DNA from: an uncultured Alphaproteobacteria bacterium
GTDB taxonomy: Bacteria > Pseudomonadota > Alphaproteobacteria > Bin95
Assembly: GCA_938083135.1 (NCBI GenBank)
Contig: CALLKY010000013.1
Coordinates: 43,692 to 107,691, forward strand
DNA: 64,000 bases
Direction of reading: 5' to 3'
Part shown: piece after piece, positions 19,667-29,000 of the stretch
Numbering within the stretch: the first letter of the stretch is position 1
Layout: each line of letters begins with the position of its first letter
Program-made: the position numbers and the translations under genes
Notes under the pieces: model-generated
Seen by the model: the letters and a program-made list of their open reading frames with translations, nothing else
Told to the model about the DNA's origin: nothing
The model's database searches: none

Positions 19667-19775
19667 CCACCGCCCGACCGCAAAATCCACATAAACGCAC
19701 GGCAAAAACAGGCATACACTTGCTCCCAATCGCTGGCCCCATGGCGCTGGCGCATAACAAAGGGAGACGTATCAG

Positions 19776-21365
19776 ATGTCATTGCGACGAAGCTTACTGG
19801 GCGCAGCCATCGCGGCTGGATTGCTCGCAACGCCGGCGGCTGCGGAGACTAACTTCAAGTTCGCCTTCCAAGGTTCCTTTAAGTCCTTGGACCCCTATTC
19901 ACTGAATGAAACCTTCACGCTCAGCATGTTGAGCAATGTCTACGAAGGTTTGATTCGGCGTGGTCCAGACCTGCAAATCCAGCCAGCCCTCGCGACCGGC
20001 TGGGAAGTCGTAGAGCCCACGCGCTGGCGGTTCACGCTGCGCAAAGGCGTGAAATTCCATAACGGTAATGATTTCACGGCGGATGACGTTCTCTTCTCCG
20101 CAGACCGTGTGCGCGCTGAAGGCTCGGACCTCAAAACTCGTATCCCTGCAGACGCAAAGTTCGTCAAGGTCGATGATCACACTGTGGATGTCGTGCTTTC
20201 CTCGCCAAACCCAATCCTGCACTACGAATGGGCGACTTGGAGCATTATCGACAAGGAATGGGCTGAAGCAAACGACTCTGTCCGCGTCACCTCCGCATCA
20301 GACCAGAGCGCCACCCCAATTTCGCTGCGGGCGAACGGCACCGGCGCTTACATGATCGAAAGCCACGAAGCTGGCGTCAAAACCGTGATGAAAGCCAACA
20401 CCAATTGGTGGGACGCAGCAAACAAGCCAGGCAATGCAGATGTTGTCGAATTCTCGACCATCGGCTCTGATGCAACCCGCGTCGCAGCCTTGCTCTCCGG
20501 CGAGATGGACTTGGTCTACCCTGTCCCCGTGCAGGACATTAAGCGCGTTGACGCAAACGCCGCTACCAAGGCGCTAATCGGTCCGGAACTGCGGACGATC
20601 TTCTTAGGGTTTGATCAGCGCCGCGATGAATTGATTTACTCGAACGTCAAAGGCAAGAACCCGTTCAAGGACATCCGTGTCCGCGAGGCGTTCTACAAAG
20701 CCATCGACATCGAGGCGATCAAAAAGAAAGTGATGCGGAACCTCTCGACCCCGTCCGCCATCATGATCTCACCGTTCATGTTCGACAAAGCGGCAGGCTT
20801 CAAGCGCCACGACTATGATCCTGAAGGGGCTAAGAAGCTTCTGGCTGAAGCAGGCTACCCGAACGGGTTCGAAGTCGGCATGGATTGCCCGAATGACCGT
20901 TACGTCAACGACGAAGCGATCTGCCAGGCCTCTGTCGCCATGCTGGCGCGTATCGGCGTCAAGATTAACCTGAACGCTCAGCCGAAGGCTCAGTACTTCG
21001 CCAAAGTGCTGGCATCTGGCGGTTATGACACTTCGTTCTATCTGCTTGGCTGGACGCCCGGTTCCTTCGATTCCTGGAACGTGCTGACCAATCTGCACGG
21101 CTGCCGGGACGATAAAGGCAAAGGTGGCGCGTTCAATCTGGGTGGTTATTGCAACCCTGCGGTAGACGCATTGTCAGCCAAGGTTCTGGTCGAGAATGAT
21201 CCGGCGGCACGCTTGGACCTGATCGAGCAAGCCTACAAAATCACCACGGACGAAATCGCCTACATTCCCCTGCATCAGCAGGGCTTGGCATGGGGCGTTT
21301 CCAGCAAGGTTGAGGTAGCACAGCGTGCGGATAATCAGCTGATGCTTTACTACGTCAAGAAGTAG
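19776..21365 (+). CDS. ABC transporter substrate-binding protein, peptide/nickel family 5
   Basis: A 529-residue exported binding protein. The N-terminus is a clean signal peptide (M-S-L-R-R, hydrophobic core, then A-A-A-E at about residue 24). The body shows the family 5 pattern: L-S-M-L-S-N-V-Y-E-G-L-I, W-R-F-T-L-R-K-G-V-K-F-H-N-G, and V-R-E-A-F-Y-K-A-I-D. GGGAGA lies eight bases before the ATG. No permease or ATPase genes flank it, so it is an orphan whose transporter must be elsewhere. A strong terminator follows. Confidence 0.88.
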   Translation: MSLRRSLLGAAIAAGLLATPAAAETNFKFAFQGSFKSLDPYSLNETFTLSMLSNVYEGLIRRGPDLQIQPALATGWEVVEPTRWRFTLRKGVKFHNGNDFTADDVLFSADRVRAEGSDLKTRIPADAKFVKVDDHTVDVVLSSPNPILHYEWATWSIIDKEWAEANDSVRVTSASDQSATPISLRANGTGAYMIESHEAGVKTVMKANTNWWDAANKPGNADVVEFSTIGSDATRVAALLSGEMDLVYPVPVQDIKRVDANAATKALIGPELRTIFLGFDQRRDELIYSNVKGKNPFKDIRVREAFYKAIDIEAIKKKVMRNLSTPSAIMISPFMFDKAAGFKRHDYDPEGAKKLLAEAGYPNGFEVGMDCPNDRYVNDEAICQASVAMLARIGVKINLNAQPKAQYFAKVLASGGYDTSFYLLGWTPGSFDSWNVLTNLHGCRDDKGKGGAFNLGGYCNPAVDALSAKVLVENDPAARLDLIEQAYKITTDEIAYIPLHQQGLAWGVSSKVEVAQRADNQLMLYYVKK

Positions 21366-21383
21366 ACTTCGCTGAATACAAAG

Positions 21384-21427
21384 AAGCCGGGGCGATGGTC
21401 ATATGACCGCCGCCTCGGCTTTTTTTG
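21384..21427 (+). terminator. Intrinsic terminator after the peptide-binding protein gene
   Basis: The arm AAGCCGGGGCG (from 21384) pairs with CGCCTCGGCTT (from 21411) with one G-T wobble. The apical part holds the perfect palindrome GGTCATATGACC, and a run of seven T follows. The cyclase gene ends just beyond on the opposite strand, so the hairpin may serve both directions, though the T-run favours the plus strand. Confidence 0.85.
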
Positions 21428-21444
21428 TGCCTGCTTACACGTTT

Positions 21445-22236
21445 TCAGGCGTCGAAAATCGCGACCGCGCGGCACCATCCAGCGGACGCCGCCTTAATTT
21501 TCACTGGGAAGCAGGAAACTTCGAACCCAGTTGCTGGCAGATCTTCCAGATTGTGCAGCTTCTCGATATGGCAATAGCCAATGTCGCGCCCAACCCGGTG
21601 CCCTTCCCAAACAATACTCGGGTCAGGTGTCTCCGCATATTTCCGCGCCGTGGCTGAAAACGGCGCGTCCCAGCTCCAGCCGTCAGTGCCCGTTACGCGC
21701 ACACCCTGCTGGACCAGCCAGAGCGTCGCATCACGGCCCATACCGCAACCAGTGTCGGTGTAGTCATCGTGGCCATAGCGGGCACCAGCAGCGGTGTTGA
21801 CGATGACGATGTCCAGCGGCTGTAGGTCGTGGCCAATACGTTTCAGCTCCGCCTGCACATCGGCAGCCGTTGCAACATAACCGTTCTCAAAGCGCCGGAA
21901 ATCGAGCTTGACACCTGGCCGATAACACCAGTCCAGCGGCACCTCATCAATCGTCCAAGCAGGCTCCCCGCCAGGCTTCAATGCATGGTTCATCGTGGAA
22001 TGAAAGTGATAGGGCGCATCCAAATGGGTGCCGTTATGGGTCGACATCTCGACCTTCTCAAGCGCCCAGCCCTCACCATCCGGCAGATCATCAACGGACA
22101 TGCCTGGGAAGAAGCTGACAACGCGCTCCCGGGTATCCTGGTGGTTCAGGTACTCAATACTTGGGTTGAGCCCCTCCGGGTCACTCTTGATGCCCGCCTC
22201 AAGCGGTGCCGAAATATCAACAATGCGTCGCGCCAT
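21445..22236 (-). CDS. Cyclase family protein (kynurenine formamidase-like)
   Basis: A 263-residue metal-dependent hydrolase of the cyclase family. The motif H-N-G-T-H-L-D-A-P-Y-H-F matches the H-x-G-T-H-x-D-x-P-x-H-F metal site. The pattern D-I-S-A-P-L at the start and G-T-D-G-W-S-W-D in the second half also fit. Relatives include arylformamidases and isatin hydrolases. No tryptophan-degradation neighbours are present, so the substrate is open. GAGGAG lies six bases before the ATG. Confidence 0.85.
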   Translation of the reverse strand: MARRIVDISAPLEAGIKSDPEGLNPSIEYLNHQDTRERVVSFFPGMSVDDLPDGEGWALEKVEMSTHNGTHLDAPYHFHSTMNHALKPGGEPAWTIDEVPLDWCYRPGVKLDFRRFENGYVATAADVQAELKRIGHDLQPLDIVIVNTAAGARYGHDDYTDTGCGMGRDATLWLVQQGVRVTGTDGWSWDAPFSATARKYAETPDPSIVWEGHRVGRDIGYCHIEKLHNLEDLPATGFEVSCFPVKIKAASAGWCRAVAIFDA

Positions 22237-22271
22237 GAATTATCTCCTCAATATCGTGCTGAGAGAGACTA

Positions 22272-22319
22272 GGGCAATTCCCGACCAATCTGAACCAGAT
22301 TAGTCGGGATAAATTGCCC
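22272..22319. other. Long perfect-arm hairpin (about 20 bp in three blocks)
   Basis: Three nested arms pair: GGGCAATT (22272-22279) with AATTGCCC (22312-22319), CCCGAC (22280-22285) with GTCGGG (22303-22308), and AATCTG (22287-22292) with CAGATT (22296-22301), around a loop of about three bases. It lies between the end of the kpsC-like gene and the cyclase start. It could be a second terminator of the capsule operon, a leader element for the cyclase, or a protein-binding palindrome. No T-run follows in either direction. Confidence 0.6.
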
Positions 22320-22332
22320 GCAATCAATGTGA

Positions 22333-22373
22333 TAGAGCGCCGGGCTGCGTCGCAAGAGACGCACGGCGCTCTA
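22333..22373 (-). terminator. Hairpin at the end of the capsule operon
   Basis: TAGAGCGCC (22333-22341) pairs with GGCGCTCTA (22365-22373), and inside it TGCGTC (22346-22351) pairs with GACGCA (22358-22363). The outer arm includes the TAG stop codon of the kpsC-like gene. There is no good T-run, so it may act with the adjacent hairpin or as a 3'-end stabiliser rather than as a classic terminator. Confidence 0.6.
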
Positions 22374-23432
22374 GAACCGTCCGCGCAGAGGGCCAAGCGT
22401 GCGCTTGACCGCAGCAGCCGCCCGATGCCAGAGCGGTCGGCCTCGTAAAGGATCCCGCCAGCCCTCTGCAAACCGGCTCAATACCTGCTCCGCCTCACAA
22501 GGTTTGTGTGTGTAAGGGTCGAGATATCGGGGATACAGGATCAGCGTTGCAGCGACGAGCGCGTCCAGCGGTAAATCCCGGCGGCGGCGTTTAGGGGTAT
22601 CCGCATAGTCCTCCGTCAGCCCCCAGCCTGCATAGAAGGGGCGACCGTGCACATGGACGGCTTTCTGGCGGAGCAGGGCTTCAAATCCTGCAAGTGAGGA
22701 AATCGTGTGAATAGCGTCTGCCCAATCGAGTGCTGCGGTTATTGGTGCATCCGGCCAGAATGCATCCGCGAACGTCAGCGCTTCCTTGCGGGAGATATAT
22801 CCAGGGCGCCCAGCACGGGTAACGTCTGGATGCGGTTTGTAGGCGATCCAGGCATAGGGGTGAGCCTCACGGGCCTCCCTGAGCAAAGACAGATTCGTGC
22901 GCACATCTGCACCACCAAGCCGAATGGAAGCATCGTCCTCAACCTGGCCGACGACCAGAACGCACTCCCTGCCTTCTGGGCTGTCCAGCTTCTTGCCCCT
23001 GCGCCCAACAGCATATTTGCTCACAGCCAGTTCGATCAGCCGTTCGCGGATCGCTGCCGCACGGGCGAGAACGGCGGTATCAAATTCGGTTTCTGCCAGC
23101 AGCTTTTCCAGGCGGCTTGGCCGGGTCGCATCGTAATAAACGCCGATATCATCAAAAATCAGGCTGAAACCCGGGCTGAAATGCGCGCCTAGGCCGGGCG
23201 AGCGGATAAACCCATCCTCTATGCGAATGAATGCCCCACCACGAGATCGCGCCAGCCCAGCAGCGCCCTCCGGTTCGCGGGAGGCCCAGACCATCACCGT
23301 CTGCCCTTTGTCCAGCGCTGTCAGTATCGCATCCTGATTATTCGTGAACCGAACAGAACCACCAGCCATGGCGGCGACTTGCGGCTTGTTCCACCACTTG
23401 ACGCCGTAGACTAAGGCGGCTGGTTCCGTCAT
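22371..23432 (-). CDS. kpsC: KpsC-like capsular polysaccharide protein, single module
   Basis: A 353-residue protein matching the KpsC/LipA capsule family: R-I-E-D-G-F-I-R-S-P-G-L-G, I-Y-Y-D-like V-Y-Y-D, V-G-Q-V-E-D-D-A-S-I-R-L-G, and A-Y-K-P-H-P-D-V. In the family these segments belong to CMP-Kdo-using beta-Kdo transferases that build the linker on the lipid anchor of capsule. Canonical KpsC is about twice this length with two transferase modules; here there is one. The start overlaps the kpsS-like stop by four bases. It is the last gene of the PKS operon. Confidence 0.78.
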   Translation of the reverse strand: MTEPAALVYGVKWWNKPQVAAMAGGSVRFTNNQDAILTALDKGQTVMVWASREPEGAAGLARSRGGAFIRIEDGFIRSPGLGAHFSPGFSLIFDDIGVYYDATRPSRLEKLLAETEFDTAVLARAAAIRERLIELAVSKYAVGRRGKKLDSPEGRECVLVVGQVEDDASIRLGGADVRTNLSLLREAREAHPYAWIAYKPHPDVTRAGRPGYISRKEALTFADAFWPDAPITAALDWADAIHTISSLAGFEALLRQKAVHVHGRPFYAGWGLTEDYADTPKRRRRDLPLDALVAATLILYPRYLDPYTHKPCEAEQVLSRFAEGWRDPLRGRPLWHRAAAAVKRTLGPLRGRF

Positions 23433-24706
23433 TGCGCAGCCTCCGCTTTTAGGGTTGTTGAGGGCATGGGTTGATTGACGCGATCTTCTAGAATTCGCGC
23501 AGCCGCCGCTTTCACCCCCGCCGTCAATCCAGGTTCGCTATAGAATGTACCACGCACCATATGCGCGCCAGCCGCCGCCCGCATAAAAGCGTCCGTCAAT
23601 TCAGCATCTGGCGATGCTGGGGCTTTCCAAAACGCACCCAGGCCACCTGAAGCCGTCAGCCCGGGAACATTGTAGACGGCTTGGCCAAGCGCGATCGTCG
23701 GCGTTCCGTGTTGTAGAGACAGCAGGCCTACCGTGCTGTTGACGACGACAACGCCAGCAGAGGCATCAATCAACCGCGCCAAGTCGCCACCATCGATATA
23801 CCAAACCCGGTCTGCGACACCGCCCGCTTCTGCAGCGTCCATCACGACCCGTCGCCAGCTCCGCAATCCCGGGTCCATGGGATGAACTTTGACGATCAGT
23901 CGTGCATTTTCAGGCGCATTCTGCGCAAACGACTGCACCACCTCCCGGATCGGCGTATCCAAGTCTGGGTAGGGGGAGTATGCGCGGATTGAGAAGTCAC
24001 GCGCGATCTGCAGCGGGAACGTGAAGACAGGACCGTCAGCCGTTTCAGCCGCCGCAATCTCCTCTGCCGCTTCCCGCGCCCGCCGGTTCTGCAGCAGCAT
24101 CCGAAGGCCCATGCCCCAATAGGTGATGACCGGGTGATTCGGATGGTGGCTGCGATATCCCGGATACAAGAACCAGAACGCCCATGTGCTGAGATGATAC
24201 AGAAGGTCTGCTTTCGCCATAGCCCAGAACAGGTCCCGGAACTGCGGCGTAAAATCAACCGGTGGGCATGCCTCCGCCAATGCGCGGATGCCATCAGCCG
24301 TTTTCGGCATATGGGACGCACCGGTCAGCCCGTCATATTCAAACGCAATCCAATCGGGGCGGAGATAGCCAAAATCCGTCGCGATCACCCGCGCACCCAG
24401 CGCTGCTGCGGCGGTCGCAACCGCTTTGTGATAGTCCCGCTGTTCACCCAGCATGACGACATGGGTAACGCCCTGGCGCGCCATCAAATCATGGACATAT
24501 GCGGGCCAGTCTTTTTGACTGCCCTTGTAATTCAATCCACCGGCGCGGCGCCAAAACAACCAATCGCCAACGCACAGGTTTACCCGAAGGGTCCGAGCGC
24601 CCCCGGCTTCAAGTGCAGCTGCAAGCATCGGAAAGAACGGCGAAATAGGCCCCTGCAGAAACAGAACAACAGGCGGCCCGCTGCGCGCTACGTCACCCGT
24701 CGCCAT
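23429..24706 (-). CDS. kpsS: KpsS-like capsular polysaccharide protein
   Basis: A 425-residue protein of the KpsS/LipB group. Supporting segments are the N-terminal L-F-L-Q-G-P-I-S-P-F-F, the middle F-T-F-P-L-Q-I-A-R-D-F-S-I-R, K-V-H-P-M-D-P-G, and N-S-T-V-G-L-L-S-L-Q-H-G-T-P, all typical of family members that start the Kdo linker on the capsule lipid. The start overlaps the aminotransferase gene by 14 bases and the stop overlaps the kpsC-like start by four, so the genes are tightly coupled. Confidence 0.8.
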   Translation of the reverse strand: MATGDVARSGPPVVLFLQGPISPFFPMLAAALEAGGARTLRVNLCVGDWLFWRRAGGLNYKGSQKDWPAYVHDLMARQGVTHVVMLGEQRDYHKAVATAAAALGARVIATDFGYLRPDWIAFEYDGLTGASHMPKTADGIRALAEACPPVDFTPQFRDLFWAMAKADLLYHLSTWAFWFLYPGYRSHHPNHPVITYWGMGLRMLLQNRRAREAAEEIAAAETADGPVFTFPLQIARDFSIRAYSPYPDLDTPIREVVQSFAQNAPENARLIVKVHPMDPGLRSWRRVVMDAAEAGGVADRVWYIDGGDLARLIDASAGVVVVNSTVGLLSLQHGTPTIALGQAVYNVPGLTASGGLGAFWKAPASPDAELTDAFMRAAAGAHMVRGTFYSEPGLTAGVKAAAARILEDRVNQPMPSTTLKAEAAQ

Positions 24707-26075
24707 GGCTGGCTTTGAGTTCGGCCAAGGTCTCAGCGACCGTTTGTACGGCTTGCTTGATCTGCTGGCTGGTGTGGGCAGAGGTCACGAAGAACCGAAG
24801 CCGCGCCTCGCCTTCCTCGACCGCCGGGTAGGTGATCGGCTGCACGTTCAGTCCACGCTTGCCGAGTGCGGTTGAAAGCCTGGCCGCTAAAGCACTGCCG
24901 CCTACAATAATCGGCACGACGCTATACCCAGCAGACCGACCGACATCCAAGCCAGCCGCCTTAGCCAGTTCTACAAATAGCCGGCCATTGGCCTGAAGTG
25001 CGGAAACGCGTTCCGGTTCTTCCTGTAGAATTTCCAGTGCCTTGGCCGAAGCCGCAGCAATCCCTGGCGGCATGCCGACGCTGAACACGAACCCAGGCGC
25101 GGTTAGCTTCATCAGCTCAACCAACTCAAAACAGCCGGCGATGTAGCCGCCACAGCCACTCAATGTTTTAGAGAGGGTCCCCATCCAGATATCAACGTCT
25201 TTTGGATCAACACCAAAATGCTCAGCGGCACCCTTGCCTGTCCGTCCAAGCACGCCGAGCGCATGGGCCTCATCAACCATCAGCAGCGCTTTGTGCTTTT
25301 TCTTAACCTCAATCAGCTTATCCAACGGCGCAATATCGCCGTCCATGCTGTAAACGCCTTCAACGACGATCAACACTTTCTCGAAGCGGCTGCGCTCCCT
25401 GGCCAGCAAGGCGTCTATCGCCCGCCAGTCATTATGGGCGACAGCCCGGCGCTGGGCGCCAGAAAGCCTGGCACCCTCATAGATGCTGTTGTGGATCAAG
25501 CGATCATGAACAATCAGGTCACGGGGGCCGAGCAAGGTTGAGATCGTTGTGACATTCGTTGCATGGCCGCTAACCAGCACGACGGCATCATCGACACCGT
25601 AAAAATCTGCCAAGCCTTGCTCTAAAGCACGATGCGGCGGGCGCTCGCCGGACACGAGGCGGCTAGCAGAGGCTGAAACGCCATAACGCCTGATCGCATC
25701 AATCGCTGCAGCCGCGACGGCAGGATGGCCGTTCAAATCAGCATAATTGTAGGTAGCGAAATTCAAAATCTCTTCGCCATCAATCACGCTGGTAGCACTC
25801 GCGACAGACTCATGCATCCGGAAAAATGGGTTCTCAAGGCCGGCTTGATCCGCCAGCACTTTCTGCAGCTTGAGCGCCTGATAGGTATCAAACTGCTCAA
25901 TCAGATAGCTGGATTCAGGTATGTCTCCGGGCGCAGGTGCCGCTGTGGGCACCGCGGCCTCAATGGCATCCGATGTGGTTGCATCATTGGTATTGGCGGA
26001 GGCGCGGCGCGCACGGGCGCGGGCTAGCAGCGCCTCGACTGCGGGGTTGGAAGCCGCCCCTTTGGATGAACTCAT
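24693..26075 (-). CDS. Alpha-oxoamine synthase (AONS/serine palmitoyltransferase-like, RkpG-like)
   Basis: A 460-residue PLP enzyme of the family that condenses an acyl thioester with an amino acid and releases CO2. Asp268 in V-D-E-A-H-A-L-G and the PLP lysine Lys303 in G-T-L-S-K-T-L-S-G-C-G-G are clear. About 55 residues at the N-terminus are low-complexity Ala-rich. No biotin genes are nearby. The ATG overlaps the stop of the polyketide synthase gene in an ATGA. The likely job is to take the chain from the PKS acyl carrier and release it as an amino-ketone; rhizobial RkpG occupies the same place. The amino acid used is not predictable. Confidence 0.85.
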   Translation of the reverse strand: MSSSKGAASNPAVEALLARARARRASANTNDATTSDAIEAAVPTAAPAPGDIPESSYLIEQFDTYQALKLQKVLADQAGLENPFFRMHESVASATSVIDGEEILNFATYNYADLNGHPAVAAAAIDAIRRYGVSASASRLVSGERPPHRALEQGLADFYGVDDAVVLVSGHATNVTTISTLLGPRDLIVHDRLIHNSIYEGARLSGAQRRAVAHNDWRAIDALLARERSRFEKVLIVVEGVYSMDGDIAPLDKLIEVKKKHKALLMVDEAHALGVLGRTGKGAAEHFGVDPKDVDIWMGTLSKTLSGCGGYIAGCFELVELMKLTAPGFVFSVGMPPGIAAASAKALEILQEEPERVSALQANGRLFVELAKAAGLDVGRSAGYSVVPIIVGGSALAARLSTALGKRGLNVQPITYPAVEEGEARLRFFVTSAHTSQQIKQAVQTVAETLAELKASHGDG

Positions 26076-29000
26076 GAAAGCAGCCTTTTGCGCGAATCGT
26101 CTTTGCGGAAGGTTGTTATCGCCTCATCCAGGGCCTCCGGGTCAAGCGCTTCCGCATGCTGGCGCAAGGTCGCGTCGACAACAGTCCGCTCCTGCGTCGT
26201 CGCCTTCAGGCCGCCAGACCGCAATTGGGCCGTCACTTTTTCAGCAATCCGGTTGACGCTGCCGCCCTCCGCCAGAAGCATTGGCGGCAGATCGACGCCG
26301 ATCCGTTCCTCAAGGCCAAGCTTCAATTCCATACCCATCAGCGAGTCGAGGCCCAGGTCCGCAACAGGGCGTGTCATGTCGATGGCGTCCGTGGTCATGC
26401 CGAGCACTTCTGCCACTTTCTCCGCAATCAATTCAGCCAGAACATCCCGTGCGTCGGCCTCTTCCAAATCGGCGATCAATGCCAGGAAGTCGGCACCGCC
26501 TTCATTATCGCGGCTGGGTGCAACGGCTTCGAACCGCGCCGGTGCTAGGCTACGCACACTTAGCGCCCGCCAATCAACATCCAGCACGACCGGTGATGGC
26601 TCACCAGATGCCCAGAGCCCATCCAGCAGATCGAGCGCTTTTCGGGGCGGCATTGCCGGGCGGCCAAGATGACGTTCCAGATGTTCTGCGACGGCGGCCT
26701 GCCGCTGCAGTGCGCCCGTGTCCGCAATTGGCCCCCACGCGACTGCGAGTGCTGGCAAGCCATCCTTCGCGCGCGCCTCGGCAATGGCTTCGACCGCTGC
26801 ATTTGCCGCCACATAGTTCGCTTGGCCTGGATTGCCGAGCAGCGTCGTTGCGGAAGAATAGAGAATGAAGAAGTCGAGTGCACGGCCATCCGCCGCCAAC
26901 GCCCTTGTCGCGGCATCTAGTGCCGCAGCACCATCTGCTTTCACACGAACGGCGCTAGCGAATTGTTCAATCGACATTTCTGCAGCAAGGCCGTCCGCAT
27001 ATAATGTAGCTGCATGGATGACGCCTTTCAGCGGTCGCTTCTTGCCATCCAACCGCTGGACTAGGCGCTCCACGGCGCGGGCGTCAGTTACGTCAAGGCG
27101 GACAACACTGGCTTTAGCACCCCGAGCAGCAAGGTCCGCAATCGCAGTTTCTGCATCAGGCGCATCACTGCCCCTGCGGCTTGCGAGCACAATGCGGCCT
27201 GCGCCCCGGTCTGCCAGCCAGCGGGCGGTTTCCAGCCCGAAACCTTCAAGACCACCAACGACCAGATAGGCGGCATCCTTGCGAACAGGCATAGCGCGCG
27301 GCAGGTGTGCTGCTGCGTTTACAGGCGCTTCAACGATGACTTTGCCGATATGGCGCGCGCGTTGCATCCATTTCAATGCGTCGGGCAGGGCTTCCGCCGG
27401 GAACGCACGGTAGGGCAGCGGGCGGAACACACCTTTCGCAATCAGGTCCTCAACCTCGCCAAACAGGCGCGCGGCTTCAAGCGGTTTGGCGGCCATCAAT
27501 TGGTCAGCGTCAACGGCGAAGTAAGATACGTTCTCTCGCATCCGGCGGAGGCCGACTTGCGTGTTTTCAAAGAAGTCACGCTTGCCGAGTTCGATGAAAC
27601 GGCCAAACGGGCGCATTAGCGCCAGGGTCGCTTCCATGGCTTCGCCCGCCAGCGAATTCAGTGCCACATCAACGCCTTCGCCATCAGTCCACCGGCGGAC
27701 ATCATCAACGAATGTCAGGCTGCGGGAATCTGTGATCAGCTCCACGCCCAGTAATTTCAGCAGATTGCGCTTTTCGTCTGATCCGGCTGTCGCAATCACC
27801 CGCGCGCCCACATGCTGTGCATATTGGATCGCCGCAAGCCCAACGCCGCCCGCTGCACCATGGATGAGAATGGTATCATCAGGACCAAGCCTGGCGAGGC
27901 TGGCGAGGCTGTAATAGGCCGTCAGTGTTACAATCGGCAGGGTCGCTGCCGCAGCGAAACTTTGCCCCTTCGGAATACGTGCGGCAGCGCTCGCAAGCGT
28001 TGTGACCTGATCGCTGAAGCAAGCCGGTGCCACGCAAACAATCGCATCGCCAACCTTCAAACGTGTGACATCAGGGGCGACTGCACGGACAATACCGGCC
28101 GCTTCCATGCCGACCGTAGCCCCCGCAAACCCGGCCTCAACGGCCTCTTCCGGCAGCAAGCCAAGCCCGAACATAATATCGCGGAAGTTAACCCCGGCTG
28201 CCCGGACATCGACAGTAATTTGGCCAGGCTTCAGGGGCACCGCATCCATCGGCGTCGCACGCCAGGAGACTGTATCCAAGGCACCCGGTTTGAAGCCAAG
28301 GCTGCCAGAATGCAGGTCCGGCAAAGGCGTACGGGCCAACCGAACGGAACGAACGCCGCCATCAGCCAGAACGACAAGGCGGTCCTCTGCGTCAGCATCG
28401 TGACGATCCAAGGCAGCGGGCAGTGCATCGGCAAGCGCTTTGCCCCAAGCCTGCCACCCGCCTTTGCCCTTAGGGGCGACGAGCGCCAGCGGTTTAAGGT
28501 CCGGGGCCTCATTTCCAAGCACGGCAAGCAGGCCATCCATCGCGCGCGCCGCAGCATCTTCATTTGCTGAAACCGTAATGAGGCGCGGCGGTGTGTCCGC
28601 CATGGCCTTCCGGGCTGCAGCAAGTGCAGGCAATGCCCGCTCCAGGATAGTTGCGGAGAGCGTCTCGTCAGCCCCACCCCGGATGCCAGCAAGCGAAACA
28701 ACCACACTTGCCCCATCAAGCCTTGCCGCCAGTGCGTTCAGGCCTTCCTCGCCGCCAACGAGCTGGACAGCCGCATCGTCGCCACGGGCAACAAGCGCTT
28801 TAGCGGTGGCATTGGCCGCGATCTTTTCCTGCTGGCCAGCCAAGATGCGCCAGGACCGTTGCGGTGCCACTTCGGCTTCTGATGAATTGTGAGCATGCGT
28901 GTTGACCGCGCTCAGCCACAGCGCACTCGCGCCGCAATCCACTTTGGTAGCGTCCCCCCATGCCTCCCGCCAAGCCGCATCCCCAACGGCGTCCGCATCG

